DNA of 64,000 bases from Enterobacter cloacae complex sp. R_G8 (GTDB lineage: Bacteria > Pseudomonadota > Gammaproteobacteria > Enterobacterales > Enterobacteriaceae). Below, piece by piece: positions 55,673 to 64,000 of the stretch; within the stretch, counting starts at the first letter, position 1, and the number at the start of each line of letters is the position of its first letter. The stretch covers positions 3,100,001-3,164,000 of the forward strand of contig NZ_CP102246.1 in NCBI RefSeq assembly GCF_024599795.1. Direction: 5' to 3'. The notes under the pieces are model-generated. The model was not told the origin of the DNA. It saw only the letters and a program-made list of their open reading frames with translations, and did not search any database. The position numbers and the translations under genes are program-made.

Positions 55673-56344
55673 ATGTCGACACCGCGCCAAATTCTTGCCG
55701 CTATTTTTGACATGGATGGATTACTGATCGATTCCGAACCGCTCTGGGATCGCGCCGAGCTGGACGTCATGGCCAGCCTCGGCGTCGATATCAGCCGCCG
55801 CCATGAGCTCCCGGATACGCTGGGCTTGCGCATCGATATGGTGGTTGATCTTTGGTATGCCCACCAGCCATGGGTTGGCCCGGATCGCGATGAAGTCACC
55901 GCCCGCATAATCAGCCGCGCCATTGCGCTGGTGGAAGAGTCCAGGCCGCTGTTGCCGGGCGTCCGTGAAGCTGTCGCTCTGTGTAAAGCACAGGGGCTGA
56001 AAGTAGGTCTGGCCTCCGCCTCCCCGCTGCATATGCTGGAAAAAGTGCTGACCATGTTCGAACTGCGTGACAGCTTCGATGCGCTGGCCTCTGCGGAAAA
56101 GCTCCCTTACAGCAAGCCCCATCCCCAGGTGTATATGGACTGTGCCGCTAAGCTCGGCCTCGATCCGCTGACCTGCGTTGCGCTGGAGGATTCTGTCAAC
56201 GGCATGGTGGCCTCGAAAGCTGCACGGATGCGTTCCATTGTCGTTCCTGCTGAAGAGGGCCGGCACGATCCGCGTTTTGCGCTTGCCGACGTCAAGCTGA
56301 ACTCACTCGCTGAGCTGGCAGTGGAGCACTTGCGAGGCGAATAA
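55673..56344 (+). CDS. hxpB: Hexitol/2-deoxyglucose phosphatase YniC (HxpB)
   Basis: A 223-aa HAD-family phosphatase (E. coli YniC, 222 aa) active on 2-deoxyglucose 6-phosphate and hexitol phosphates. The HAD motifs are FDMDGLLID (nucleophile D13, acid/base D15), LASASPLHML and YSKPHPQVYMDCAAKLG, followed by ALEDSVNGMVASKAA. The start is ATG 55673 after AAGGAG; the GTG just before it is unlikely. A perfect stem-loop (TTTCAGGCAG/CTGCCTGAAA, 56353-56378) follows. Confidence 0.95.
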   Translation: MSTPRQILAAIFDMDGLLIDSEPLWDRAELDVMASLGVDISRRHELPDTLGLRIDMVVDLWYAHQPWVGPDRDEVTARIISRAIALVEESRPLLPGVREAVALCKAQGLKVGLASASPLHMLEKVLTMFELRDSFDALASAEKLPYSKPHPQVYMDCAAKLGLDPLTCVALEDSVNGMVASKAARMRSIVVPAEEGRHDPRFALADVKLNSLAELAVEHLRGE

Positions 56345-56352
56345 GCACTGCG

Positions 56353-56378
56353 TTTCAGGCAGCTCATGCTGCCTGAAA
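56353..56378 (+). other. Perfect 10-bp stem-loop after yniC
   Basis: TTTCAGGCAG (56353-56362), loop CTCATG, CTGCCTGAAA (56369-56378). The downstream flank is AAATAAAAT rather than a T-run, so it is a terminator-like hairpin of uncertain efficiency. Confidence 0.6.
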
Positions 56379-56381
56379 ATA

Positions 56382-56402
56382 AAATAAAACATCGTTTCAT
56401 TT
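56382..56402 (+). promoter_or_regulatory. KdgR-type operator upstream of kduD
   Basis: AAATAAAAC-ATC-GTTTCATTT is an inverted repeat with a single mismatch between arms. It matches the KdgR box (core ATRAAAC-N3-GTTTCAT) that controls hexuronate and ketodeoxygluconate genes. It lies 70 bp before kduD. Confidence 0.8.
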
Positions 56403-56472
56403 CATTTGCATTTCTCACAGCCGCCTCCTATTCTTAGCGTCAGAACGACAATACTCTGCTTCTGAGGCGCGT

Positions 56473-57234
56473 ATGATACTGGATACCTTTACTCTTTCTG
56501 GAAAAGTGGCCATCGTCACCGGGTGCGATACGGGGCTGGGGCAAGGCATGGCCATCGCGCTGGCACAGGCGGGATGCGATATCGTGGGTGTAAATCGTAA
56601 AGCGCCTGAGAAAACGGCGACCAGCGTGACGGCGCTCGGCAGACGGTTTACGGCCATTCGGGCCGACCTCGGCCAGCAGGAGAGCCTTCAGGGCGTCGTG
56701 GAGCGTGCCGTCGCTGAGATGGGGCGCGTTGATATTCTGGTGAATAACGCCGGGACGATTCGCCGGGAAGATGCGCTGGCGTTCACGGAAAAGGACTGGG
56801 ATGAGGTGATCGACCTCAATCTGAAATCCGTCTTTTTCCTCTCACAGGCCGTGGCAAAGCAGTTCATCGCTCAGGGTCAGGGTGGAAAAATTATCAACAT
56901 CGCCTCAATGCTCTCCTTCCAGGGCGGCATCCGCGTGCCCTCTTATACGGCCTCAAAAAGTGGCGTGCTGGGGATCACCCGTCTGCTGGCAAACGAGTGG
57001 GCGGCGCATGGTATTAACGTCAACGCTATCGCACCGGGTTACATGGCGACCAACAATACGCAGCAACTGCGTGATGACGAGCAGCGTAGCCAGGAAATCC
57101 TTGACCGCATTCCTGCCGGGCGCTGGGGCGAGCCGAAAGACCTGCAGGGCCCGGTGGTGTTTCTGGCCTCTGCCGCCTCAGATTACGTAAACGGCCACAC
57201 TCTGGCCGTCGACGGAGGCTGGCTGGCGCGTTGA
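56473..57234 (+). CDS. kduD: 2-dehydro-3-deoxy-D-gluconate 5-dehydrogenase
   Basis: A 253-aa SDR, the same length as E. coli KduD. The NAD motif is TGCDTGLGQG, with NNAGTIRREDALAFTEKDWDEV, the catalytic INIASMLSFQGGIRVPSYTASKSGV (Ser, Tyr, Lys) and the characteristic C-terminal YVNGHTLAVDGGWLAR. It interconverts 2,5-diketo-3-deoxygluconate and KDG in pectin and uronate breakdown. In E. coli it is paired with kduI, but no kduI is nearby here. A KdgR-type operator precedes it, so it keeps the expected regulation. It separates yniC from ydjM, which are close in E. coli. Confidence 0.93.
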   Translation: MILDTFTLSGKVAIVTGCDTGLGQGMAIALAQAGCDIVGVNRKAPEKTATSVTALGRRFTAIRADLGQQESLQGVVERAVAEMGRVDILVNNAGTIRREDALAFTEKDWDEVIDLNLKSVFFLSQAVAKQFIAQGQGGKIINIASMLSFQGGIRVPSYTASKSGVLGITRLLANEWAAHGINVNAIAPGYMATNNTQQLRDDEQRSQEILDRIPAGRWGEPKDLQGPVVFLASAASDYVNGHTLAVDGGWLAR

Positions 57235-57295
57235 CCCGCTTTGTGACAAAGAGTTACACCGTCACCTCTTCCGCCTACTGTATAAAAACCCTATA

Positions 57296-57311
57296 CTGTA
57301 TGAATTGACAG
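57296..57311 (+). promoter_or_regulatory. LexA box of ydjM
   Basis: CTGTATGAATTGACAG has the invariant CTG-N10-CAG and a T/A-rich core. It lies 16 bp before the ydjM start. A weaker half-matched copy (CTGTATAAAAACCCTA, 57278-57293) is just upstream; E. coli ydjM is likewise an SOS gene with more than one LexA site. Confidence 0.85.
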
Positions 57312-57327
57312 TTTCCTGGGTTTTATC

Positions 57328-57918
57328 ATGACGGCGGAAGGCCACCTGCTTTTTTCCATTGCGTGCGCAGTATTTGCCAAAAACGCTGAGCTTACCCCCG
57401 TGCTTGCACAGGGGGACTGGTGGCATATTGTTCCTTCTGCCGTGCTAACCTGCCTGTTGCCCGACATCGACCATCCAAAATCTTTTCTTGGGCAACGCCT
57501 GAAGTGGATCTCAAAACCTATCGCCCGTGCCTTTGGCCATCGCGGGTTTACCCACAGTCTGCTGGCCGTGTTTGCCCTGCTGACGCTGTTCTATTTAAAA
57601 GTGCCAGAAAGCTGGATAGTGCCCGCCGATGCCATACAGGGCATGGTGCTGGGCTATTTGAGCCATATTCTCGCCGATATGCTGACGCCTGCTGGCGTAC
57701 CGCTACTGTGGCCCTGCCGCTGGCGTTTCCGCCTGCCTGTTCTCGTTCCCCAGAAAGGGAATCAGCTTGAGCGCGTGTTGTGCATGGCTCTGTTCGCCTA
57801 TGCCGTCTGGATGCCGCAGACCTTGCCCGAAAACAGTGCAGTGCGCTGGTCATCTCAGATGATCAATTCGCTGCAATTTCAGTTCAATCGCTTTATTCAT
57901 CACCAGATTGAACAGTAA
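57328..57918 (+). CDS. ydjM: SOS-regulated membrane-bound metal-dependent hydrolase family protein
   Basis: A 196-aa protein of the DUF457/YdjM family. An N-terminal MTAEGHLLFSIACAVFA, metal-ligand-like LLPDIDHPKSF and HRGFTHSLLAV, and several hydrophobic segments are present, with GYLSHILADMLTPAGVPLLWP near the middle. The length is that of E. coli YdjM (196 aa). The function is unknown; it is induced on DNA damage in E. coli, consistent with the LexA box here. Confidence 0.93.
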   Translation: MTAEGHLLFSIACAVFAKNAELTPVLAQGDWWHIVPSAVLTCLLPDIDHPKSFLGQRLKWISKPIARAFGHRGFTHSLLAVFALLTLFYLKVPESWIVPADAIQGMVLGYLSHILADMLTPAGVPLLWPCRWRFRLPVLVPQKGNQLERVLCMALFAYAVWMPQTLPENSAVRWSSQMINSLQFQFNRFIHHQIEQ

Positions 57919-58045
57919 ACCAGCAAAATTATCGCATTTGTCATAACCCATTCCATTTGGATATAAGCGCGACATCACACTTCTGCTAACCTTGCGCCAA
58001 CAGGACCGGTAAAAACTGGCCACATAATAAATCAGGAGAACGGGG

Positions 58046-59437
58046 ATGAATTTTCCACTCATCGCGAACATTGTCGTGTTCGTTATATTGCTATTGCTTC
58101 TCGCCCAGGCGCGTCACAAACAGTGGAGCCTGGCGAAGAAAGTGCTGGTGGGTCTGGTCATGGGTGTCGTGTTTGGCCTGGCCTTACATGCCGTCTACGG
58201 CTCCGATAGCCCGATACTGAAAGACTCCATTCAGTGGTTCAATATTGTCGGTAACGGCTATGTCCAGTTGCTGCAGATGATCGTCATGCCGCTGGTATTT
58301 GCCTCTATTCTGAGCGCTGTTGCCCGTCTGCATAACGCTACGCAGTTGGGTAAAATCAGCTTCCTGACCATCGGTACGCTGCTGTTTACCACCCTGATTG
58401 CTGCGCTGGTGGGTGTGCTGGTGACCAACCTGTTCGGCCTGACCGCCGAAGGTCTGGTTCAGGGTACTGCTGAAACCGCGCGTCTGACCGCAATTCAGAC
58501 CAACTACGTGGGTAAAGTCGCTGACCTGACGGTGCCGCAGATGGTGCTCTCCTTCATTCCGAAGAACCCGTTTGCTGACCTGACAGGCGCCAGCCCAACT
58601 TCCATCATCAGCGTGGTGATTTTCGCTGCCTTCCTGGGCGTGGCGGCACTGAAGCTGCTGAAAGACGATGCGCCAAAAGGCGAGCGCGTGCTGACCGCTA
58701 TCGATACCCTGCAAAGCTGGGTGATGAAGCTGGTTCGTCTGGTGATGCAGCTGACCCCTTACGGTGTTCTGGCACTGATGACCAAAGTGGTCGCTGGCTC
58801 TAACCTGCAGGACATCATTAAGCTGGGCAGCTTCGTTGTCGCCTCTTATCTGGGTCTGGGCATTATGTTTGTCGTACACGGCATCCTGCTCGGTGTGAAC
58901 GGCGTAAGCCCGCTGAAATACTTCCGTAAAGTCTGGCCGGTGCTGACCTTTGCCTTCACCAGCCGTTCCAGCGCCGCGTCTATTCCGCTGAACGTCGAAG
59001 CGCAGACCCGTCGACTGGGTGTACCGGAATCTATCGCCAGCTTCTCGGCCTCCTTTGGTGCCACGATTGGTCAGAACGGGTGTGCGGGTCTCTACCCGGC
59101 GATGCTGGCCGTGATGGTTGCGCCAACGGTTGGGATCAACCCGCTGGATCCGGTCTGGATTGCTACGCTGGTCGGTATTGTCACCATTAGCTCCGCAGGC
59201 GTTGCGGGCGTGGGCGGTGGTGCCACCTTCGCCGCGCTGATTGTTCTGCCTGCGCTGGGTCTGCCAGTGACGCTGGTTGCCCTGCTGATCTCCGTTGAAC
59301 CGCTGATCGACATGGGGCGTACCGCGCTGAACGTCAGCGGCTCTATGACGGCCGGTACGCTGACCAGCCAGTGGCTGAAGCAGACCGACAAAGCCATTCT
59401 GGATAGTGAAGACGACGCCGAGCTGGCGCACCGTTAA
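58046..59437 (+). CDS. tcyP: L-cystine:cation symporter TcyP
   Basis: A 463-aa DAACS-family carrier (E. coli YdjN/TcyP, 463 aa) importing L-cystine. There are about eight membrane segments plus two re-entrant loops: [72 protein letters not shown] (serine-rich re-entrant loop 1) and [28 protein letters not shown]. In E. coli it is part of the CysB sulfur-starvation response. CAGGAGAACG precedes the start, and a strong terminator follows. Confidence 0.95.
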   Translation: MNFPLIANIVVFVILLLLLAQARHKQWSLAKKVLVGLVMGVVFGLALHAVYGSDSPILKDSIQWFNIVGNGYVQLLQMIVMPLVFASILSAVARLHNATQLGKISFLTIGTLLFTTLIAALVGVLVTNLFGLTAEGLVQGTAETARLTAIQTNYVGKVADLTVPQMVLSFIPKNPFADLTGASPTSIISVVIFAAFLGVAALKLLKDDAPKGERVLTAIDTLQSWVMKLVRLVMQLTPYGVLALMTKVVAGSNLQDIIKLGSFVVASYLGLGIMFVVHGILLGVNGVSPLKYFRKVWPVLTFAFTSRSSAASIPLNVEAQTRRLGVPESIASFSASFGATIGQNGCAGLYPAMLAVMVAPTVGINPLDPVWIATLVGIVTISSAGVAGVGGGATFAALIVLPALGLPVTLVALLISVEPLIDMGRTALNVSGSMTAGTLTSQWLKQTDKAILDSEDDAELAHR

Positions 59438-59443
59438 GCAAAT

Positions 59444-59471
59444 AAAAAAACCGCCATCAGGCGGTTTTTTT
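59444..59471. terminator. Bidirectional intrinsic terminator between tcyP and cedA
   Basis: AAACCGCC pairs with GGCGGTTT over an ATCA loop (59448-59467), with A-run left and T-run right. It ends tcyP on + and cedA on -. Confidence 0.93.
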
Positions 59472-59478
59472 ATACGTG

Positions 59479-59718
59479 TTATTCTTCAACTTCTTCATCC
59501 TGTCGAATTTGTACCGCCCACCGCTGAGCCGCTTCCGGCACATTAAATACCGGTGAACGCCGGAAGTGCTCGCCGATCAGCACAAAAGCCACGTATTTTC
59601 CACGTAACTGCCAGACATCGCGATACCCCTCCACCTTCAGCGCATGATCGGGGGGAGCGGGTTCGACACGGGGCACGTAGCTAATCACCTGGCGGTTTTG
59701 TTGACGAAGAGGTTTCAT
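59479..59718 (-). CDS. cedA: Cell division activator CedA
   Basis: A 79-aa DNA-binding protein (E. coli CedA, 80 aa): MKPLRQQNRQVISYVPRVEP, then DVWQLRGKYVAFVLIGEHF and RWAVQIRQ. In E. coli it relieves the division block of over-replicating dnaAcos cells and binds RNA polymerase. The start at 59718 matches the family; a GTG five codons upstream is possible, and ribosome binding sites are weak for both. It is convergent with tcyP and divergent from katE. Confidence 0.92.
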   Translation of the reverse strand: MKPLRQQNRQVISYVPRVEPAPPDHALKVEGYRDVWQLRGKYVAFVLIGEHFRRSPVFNVPEAAQRWAVQIRQDEEVEE

Positions 59719-59874
59719 AAGCGACTGGTTCACTAAAGCAAATTCTTAAAGCAGGAAATTTCTATGATAGCCGATCCTGCCCCCATGCGTCGCGCCTTGC
59801 GTGTGGTTGACAGCGCCTTTTGCTAAGGCGGTGTCTGAAAAAGCTGAGTTCGCCTGCCCTTTCCTTACATTGTT

Positions 59875-59881
59875 CTATAGT
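59875..59881 (+). promoter_or_regulatory. Candidate sigma-S -10 element of katE
   Basis: CTATAGT is close to the RpoS extended -10 CTATACT and lies about 40 bp before the katE ATG. katE is a classic RpoS-dependent gene in E. coli. No clear -35 is visible. Confidence 0.4.
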
Positions 59882-59921
59882 TAACAGGGTTTTTTAGGAA
59901 TGAATAAAGGAGAAGCGTGCA

Positions 59922-62171
<2,250 letters not shown>

Positions 62172-62177
62172 AAAAAA

Positions 62178-62205
62178 GGCCGGGTAAGGCAAAGCCGCAC
62201 CCGGC
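62178..62205. repeat. REP element between katE and chbG
   Basis: GGCCGGGTAAGGCAAAGCCG then CACCCGGC, a REP palindrome between convergent genes. An eight-A run to its left may make it a - strand terminator for chbG as well. Confidence 0.85.
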
Positions 62206-62210
62206 ACTTT

Positions 62211-62960
62211 TCACAGATCCCTGAATGTCCCCAACCGATACCCGCGCTCGGCAATCGCGTATTTCAGCGATGGCGACGTCAGCACCTCCAGCTCCGCCAG
62301 GCGCGGCCAGCAGTAGGCGCTCTTACGCACGATGTTATCGACGAAAGCCGGGTGCGCCATCACCTCCAGTGACCGTTCTCCCCGGGCAGCGGAATCATCC
62401 AGCACCTTCAGGAACAGCGCTTCGTCGATTTCATCACCATAAAATGCACTGCTGAACCCCTCGGTTGTGGCCACTGCAACGTCCGGCAATCCGCGTACGT
62501 CGCGATCCACGCGCATCGCCACGCCTTTGCGCTGAGCAAATTCCGCGACGAGAGGGAAAATCGCCGGGATCATATGCACGTGGTGATGGCTGTCGATATG
62601 CGTAGGTTCGTGACCAAAGAGGTCAACAAAACGGTTGTACTGACAGTCCAGCTCGCGGGCAATCTCTTCGAGCGGCAGTGCGTCCTGTCCTGCCAGTTCC
62701 CAAATCCATTTCCCCAGCTGTCCGTCGCGCGTCAGGCCTGGCATCGCTGAAAGCGGCATCCCCAGCGTCAGCACAAAGTGCATGCCCACGCCCAGCTCAG
62801 GCGCTTCACGGCTCAACTGCGCCGCGTGCTCTATCGCTTCTCCATTCACCAGCGCAGTGGTCGACGTCACCACGCCCCGGCGACAGGCTTCAACAATGCC
62901 GTAGTTCTGCCCTTTTGACAGGCCAAAATCATCAGCATTGACGATCAGCAGGTTTTCCAT
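62211..62960 (-). CDS. chbG: Chitooligosaccharide deacetylase ChbG
   Basis: A 249-aa YdjC-fold enzyme, the E. coli ChbG length. It removes one acetyl group from chitobiose/chitotriose phosphates so they can act as ChbR inducers and ChbF substrates. The metal site is built from [12 protein letters not shown] at the N-terminus and [13 protein letters not shown]. The C-terminus [13 protein letters not shown] and [16 protein letters not shown] is conserved. GAGGA precedes the ATG. It starts 11 bp after chbF on the same strand, as the last gene of the chb operon. Confidence 0.95.
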   Translation of the reverse strand: MENLLIVNADDFGLSKGQNYGIVEACRRGVVTSTTALVNGEAIEHAAQLSREAPELGVGMHFVLTLGMPLSAMPGLTRDGQLGKWIWELAGQDALPLEEIARELDCQYNRFVDLFGHEPTHIDSHHHVHMIPAIFPLVAEFAQRKGVAMRVDRDVRGLPDVAVATTEGFSSAFYGDEIDEALFLKVLDDSAARGERSLEVMAHPAFVDNIVRKSAYCWPRLAELEVLTSPSLKYAIAERGYRLGTFRDL

Positions 62961-62971
62961 CGCACATCCTC

Positions 62972-64000
62972 TTAACGGTGTTGGAATTTGAGCTTCTCAA
63001 TCGTGGCAGCAAAGTTTGGCAGCCATTTTTCATGCGCCAGTATCATCTCGCTGGCCAACACTTCCGCATCGCGGTCGGAATGGACCAGCGGGCTGAGGTT
63101 CAACGCCAGCAGCACGTCATTCAACTCACCGCTCAGCGCAGCGTTGCTGGCCGCCACTTCAAACCCTTTGATGGTATGGATGAGCCCCATCACGTTGTCA
63201 TCAAAGTGGGTAATACGCGGATGCGGTTTTGCCCCCTCACGGCCTAGGATACAGGTCATCTCTACGGCCCAGTCGGCCGGGATATTGTCGATATGGCCGT
63301 GGTGCGGCACATTGACGTAGTGCTCAGCCTGCTTGTCATTGTAAATGGCGTTAATCACTTCGCAGGCCGCGTCGGAATAGTACGCCCCACCGCGCTGTTC
63401 AAGCTCTTTCGGCTTCACGTTCAGATTCGGATCTTTATACAAATCAAACAGCTGCTTCTCAACTTTCTGCACTATCTGTGCACGTGCGCCGCCTTTATAG
63501 TACTCACCCATTTCGATAGCCAGCATCTCTTTCTGCTTGAAGTAGTAGAGCAGATAGGAGCATGGCAGCAGGTTCAGGGAACGGATGAGCCCTTCGCTGA
63601 ACGGCAGGTCGAAGATATTTTTCACCGATGCAGCGGTCAGGCGACCGGAGGCCACGCCGTCCAGTAGTTCAGCAAAGCGAGACTGGCCGTTGACTATCAC
63701 ATCTTTGATGAACACCATGTGGTTGAGACCGAACAGATCGATAGAGAGATCGTCGTTGTCGGTCAGCTCCAGCACGTCGCGGATAAACATCTTCATGCCA
63801 ATCGGAATATTGCAGACGCCGATAAAACGCTTGAAGTTGGTATGGCGATAGACCGCCTCGGTGACCATCCCGGCCGGGTTGGTAAAGTTAATCACCCATG
63901 CGTTCGGGCAGATCTCCTGCACATCGTTGATGATGTCGAAAATGACCGGGATGGTGCGCAGACCTTTAAACAGGCCGCCCGCGCCGTTGGTTTCCTGTCC
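62972..64000 (-). CDS. chbF: 6-phospho-beta-glucosidase (GH4) ChbF, partial
   Basis: The visible 343 residues continue beyond the window end on the - strand; the first visible residues are [20 protein letters not shown]. The GH4 metal- and catalysis-related motifs [34 protein letters not shown] and [20 protein letters not shown] are present. The enzyme uses NAD and a divalent metal to cleave phosphorylated chitooligosaccharides and cellobiose 6-phosphate. It is upstream of chbG in the chb operon. The N-terminal NAD-binding part is outside the window. Confidence 0.94.
   Translation of the reverse strand, partial: GQETNGAGGLFKGLRTIPVIFDIINDVQEICPNAWVINFTNPAGMVTEAVYRHTNFKRFIGVCNIPIGMKMFIRDVLELTDNDDLSIDLFGLNHMVFIKDVIVNGQSRFAELLDGVASGRLTAASVKNIFDLPFSEGLIRSLNLLPCSYLLYYFKQKEMLAIEMGEYYKGGARAQIVQKVEKQLFDLYKDPNLNVKPKELEQRGGAYYSDAACEVINAIYNDKQAEHYVNVPHHGHIDNIPADWAVEMTCILGREGAKPHPRITHFDDNVMGLIHTIKGFEVAASNAALSGELNDVLLALNLSPLVHSDRDAEVLASEMILAHEKWLPNFAATIEKLKFQHR

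Noticed and set aside
58184..59431. 415-codon open frame on the - strand opposite tcyP
   Set aside because: Low-complexity, Gln/His/Arg-rich translation opposite a conserved transporter; not a credible protein.

Overview
The window is chromosomal DNA from a member of the Enterobacteriaceae, most like Enterobacter, Lelliottia or a close relative. From about 11.6 kb to the end, the gene order follows the Escherichia coli K-12 stretch ydiH-menI-ydiJ-ydiK-rprA ... ppsA-ppsR-aroH-ydiE(hemP) ... selO-ydiV-nlpC-btuDEC-ihfA-pheTS-pheM-rplT-rpmI-infC-thrS-yniD-ydiY-pfkB-ydiZ-yniABC ... ydjM-tcyP-cedA-katE-chbG-chbF. Accessory blocks are spliced into that backbone. The species cannot be fixed from sequence reading alone.

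Left accessory region (1-11.6 kb): the tail of an AriR/YmgB-like gene; a formate dehydrogenase-H homologue with cysteine in place of selenocysteine, preceded by a textbook sigma-54 promoter and a long inverted repeat; a FliB-type flagellin lysine methylase far from any flagellin gene; a LuxR-type regulator; and a five-gene chaperone-usher fimbrial operon in the order subunit, chaperone, usher, two-domain adhesin, minor subunit (the order of lpfABCDE). Divergent from the fimbrial operon are two tandem paralogous IprA/YaiV-like winged-helix regulators. The AT-rich divergent intergenic region carries three copies of the palindrome GGTCTA-N4-TAGACC, spaced 75 and 64 bp apart. I find this combination the most interesting undescribed regulatory system in the window.

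Backbone plus islands (11.6-40 kb): ydiH, menI, ydiJ, ydiK and the sRNA RprA, then a two-gene beta-glycoside module (GH3 glycosidase plus GPH-family symporter), then ppsA with its regulator ppsR, and aroH with a TrpR operator. hemP (known in E. coli as ydiE) here still heads a complete Fur-controlled haem uptake operon (receptor, HmuS, HmuTUV). It is followed by a LysR regulator divergent from a ketone-body operon (SCOT-type CoA transferase A and B, thiolase, GntP-family permease, 3-hydroxybutyrate dehydrogenase), which should convert 3-hydroxybutyrate to two acetyl-CoA. SelO and the flagellar anti-activator YdiV return to the backbone.

Translation and cofactor block (40-51 kb): nlpC, btuDEC, ihfA-pheTS with the PheM attenuator peptide, an ERIC element, rplT-rpmI-infC (AUU start) and thrS with its autoregulatory leader.

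Right end (51-64 kb): small membrane peptides including YniD, ydiY, pfkB, ydiZ, yniA, yniB, yniC, an orphan kduD behind a KdgR-type operator, SOS-type ydjM with a LexA box, the cystine carrier tcyP, cedA, the large catalase katE, chbG, and chbF cut by the window end. REP elements, one ERIC and several intrinsic terminators mark transcription-unit ends. I saw no tRNA, rRNA, CRISPR array, transposase or prophage.
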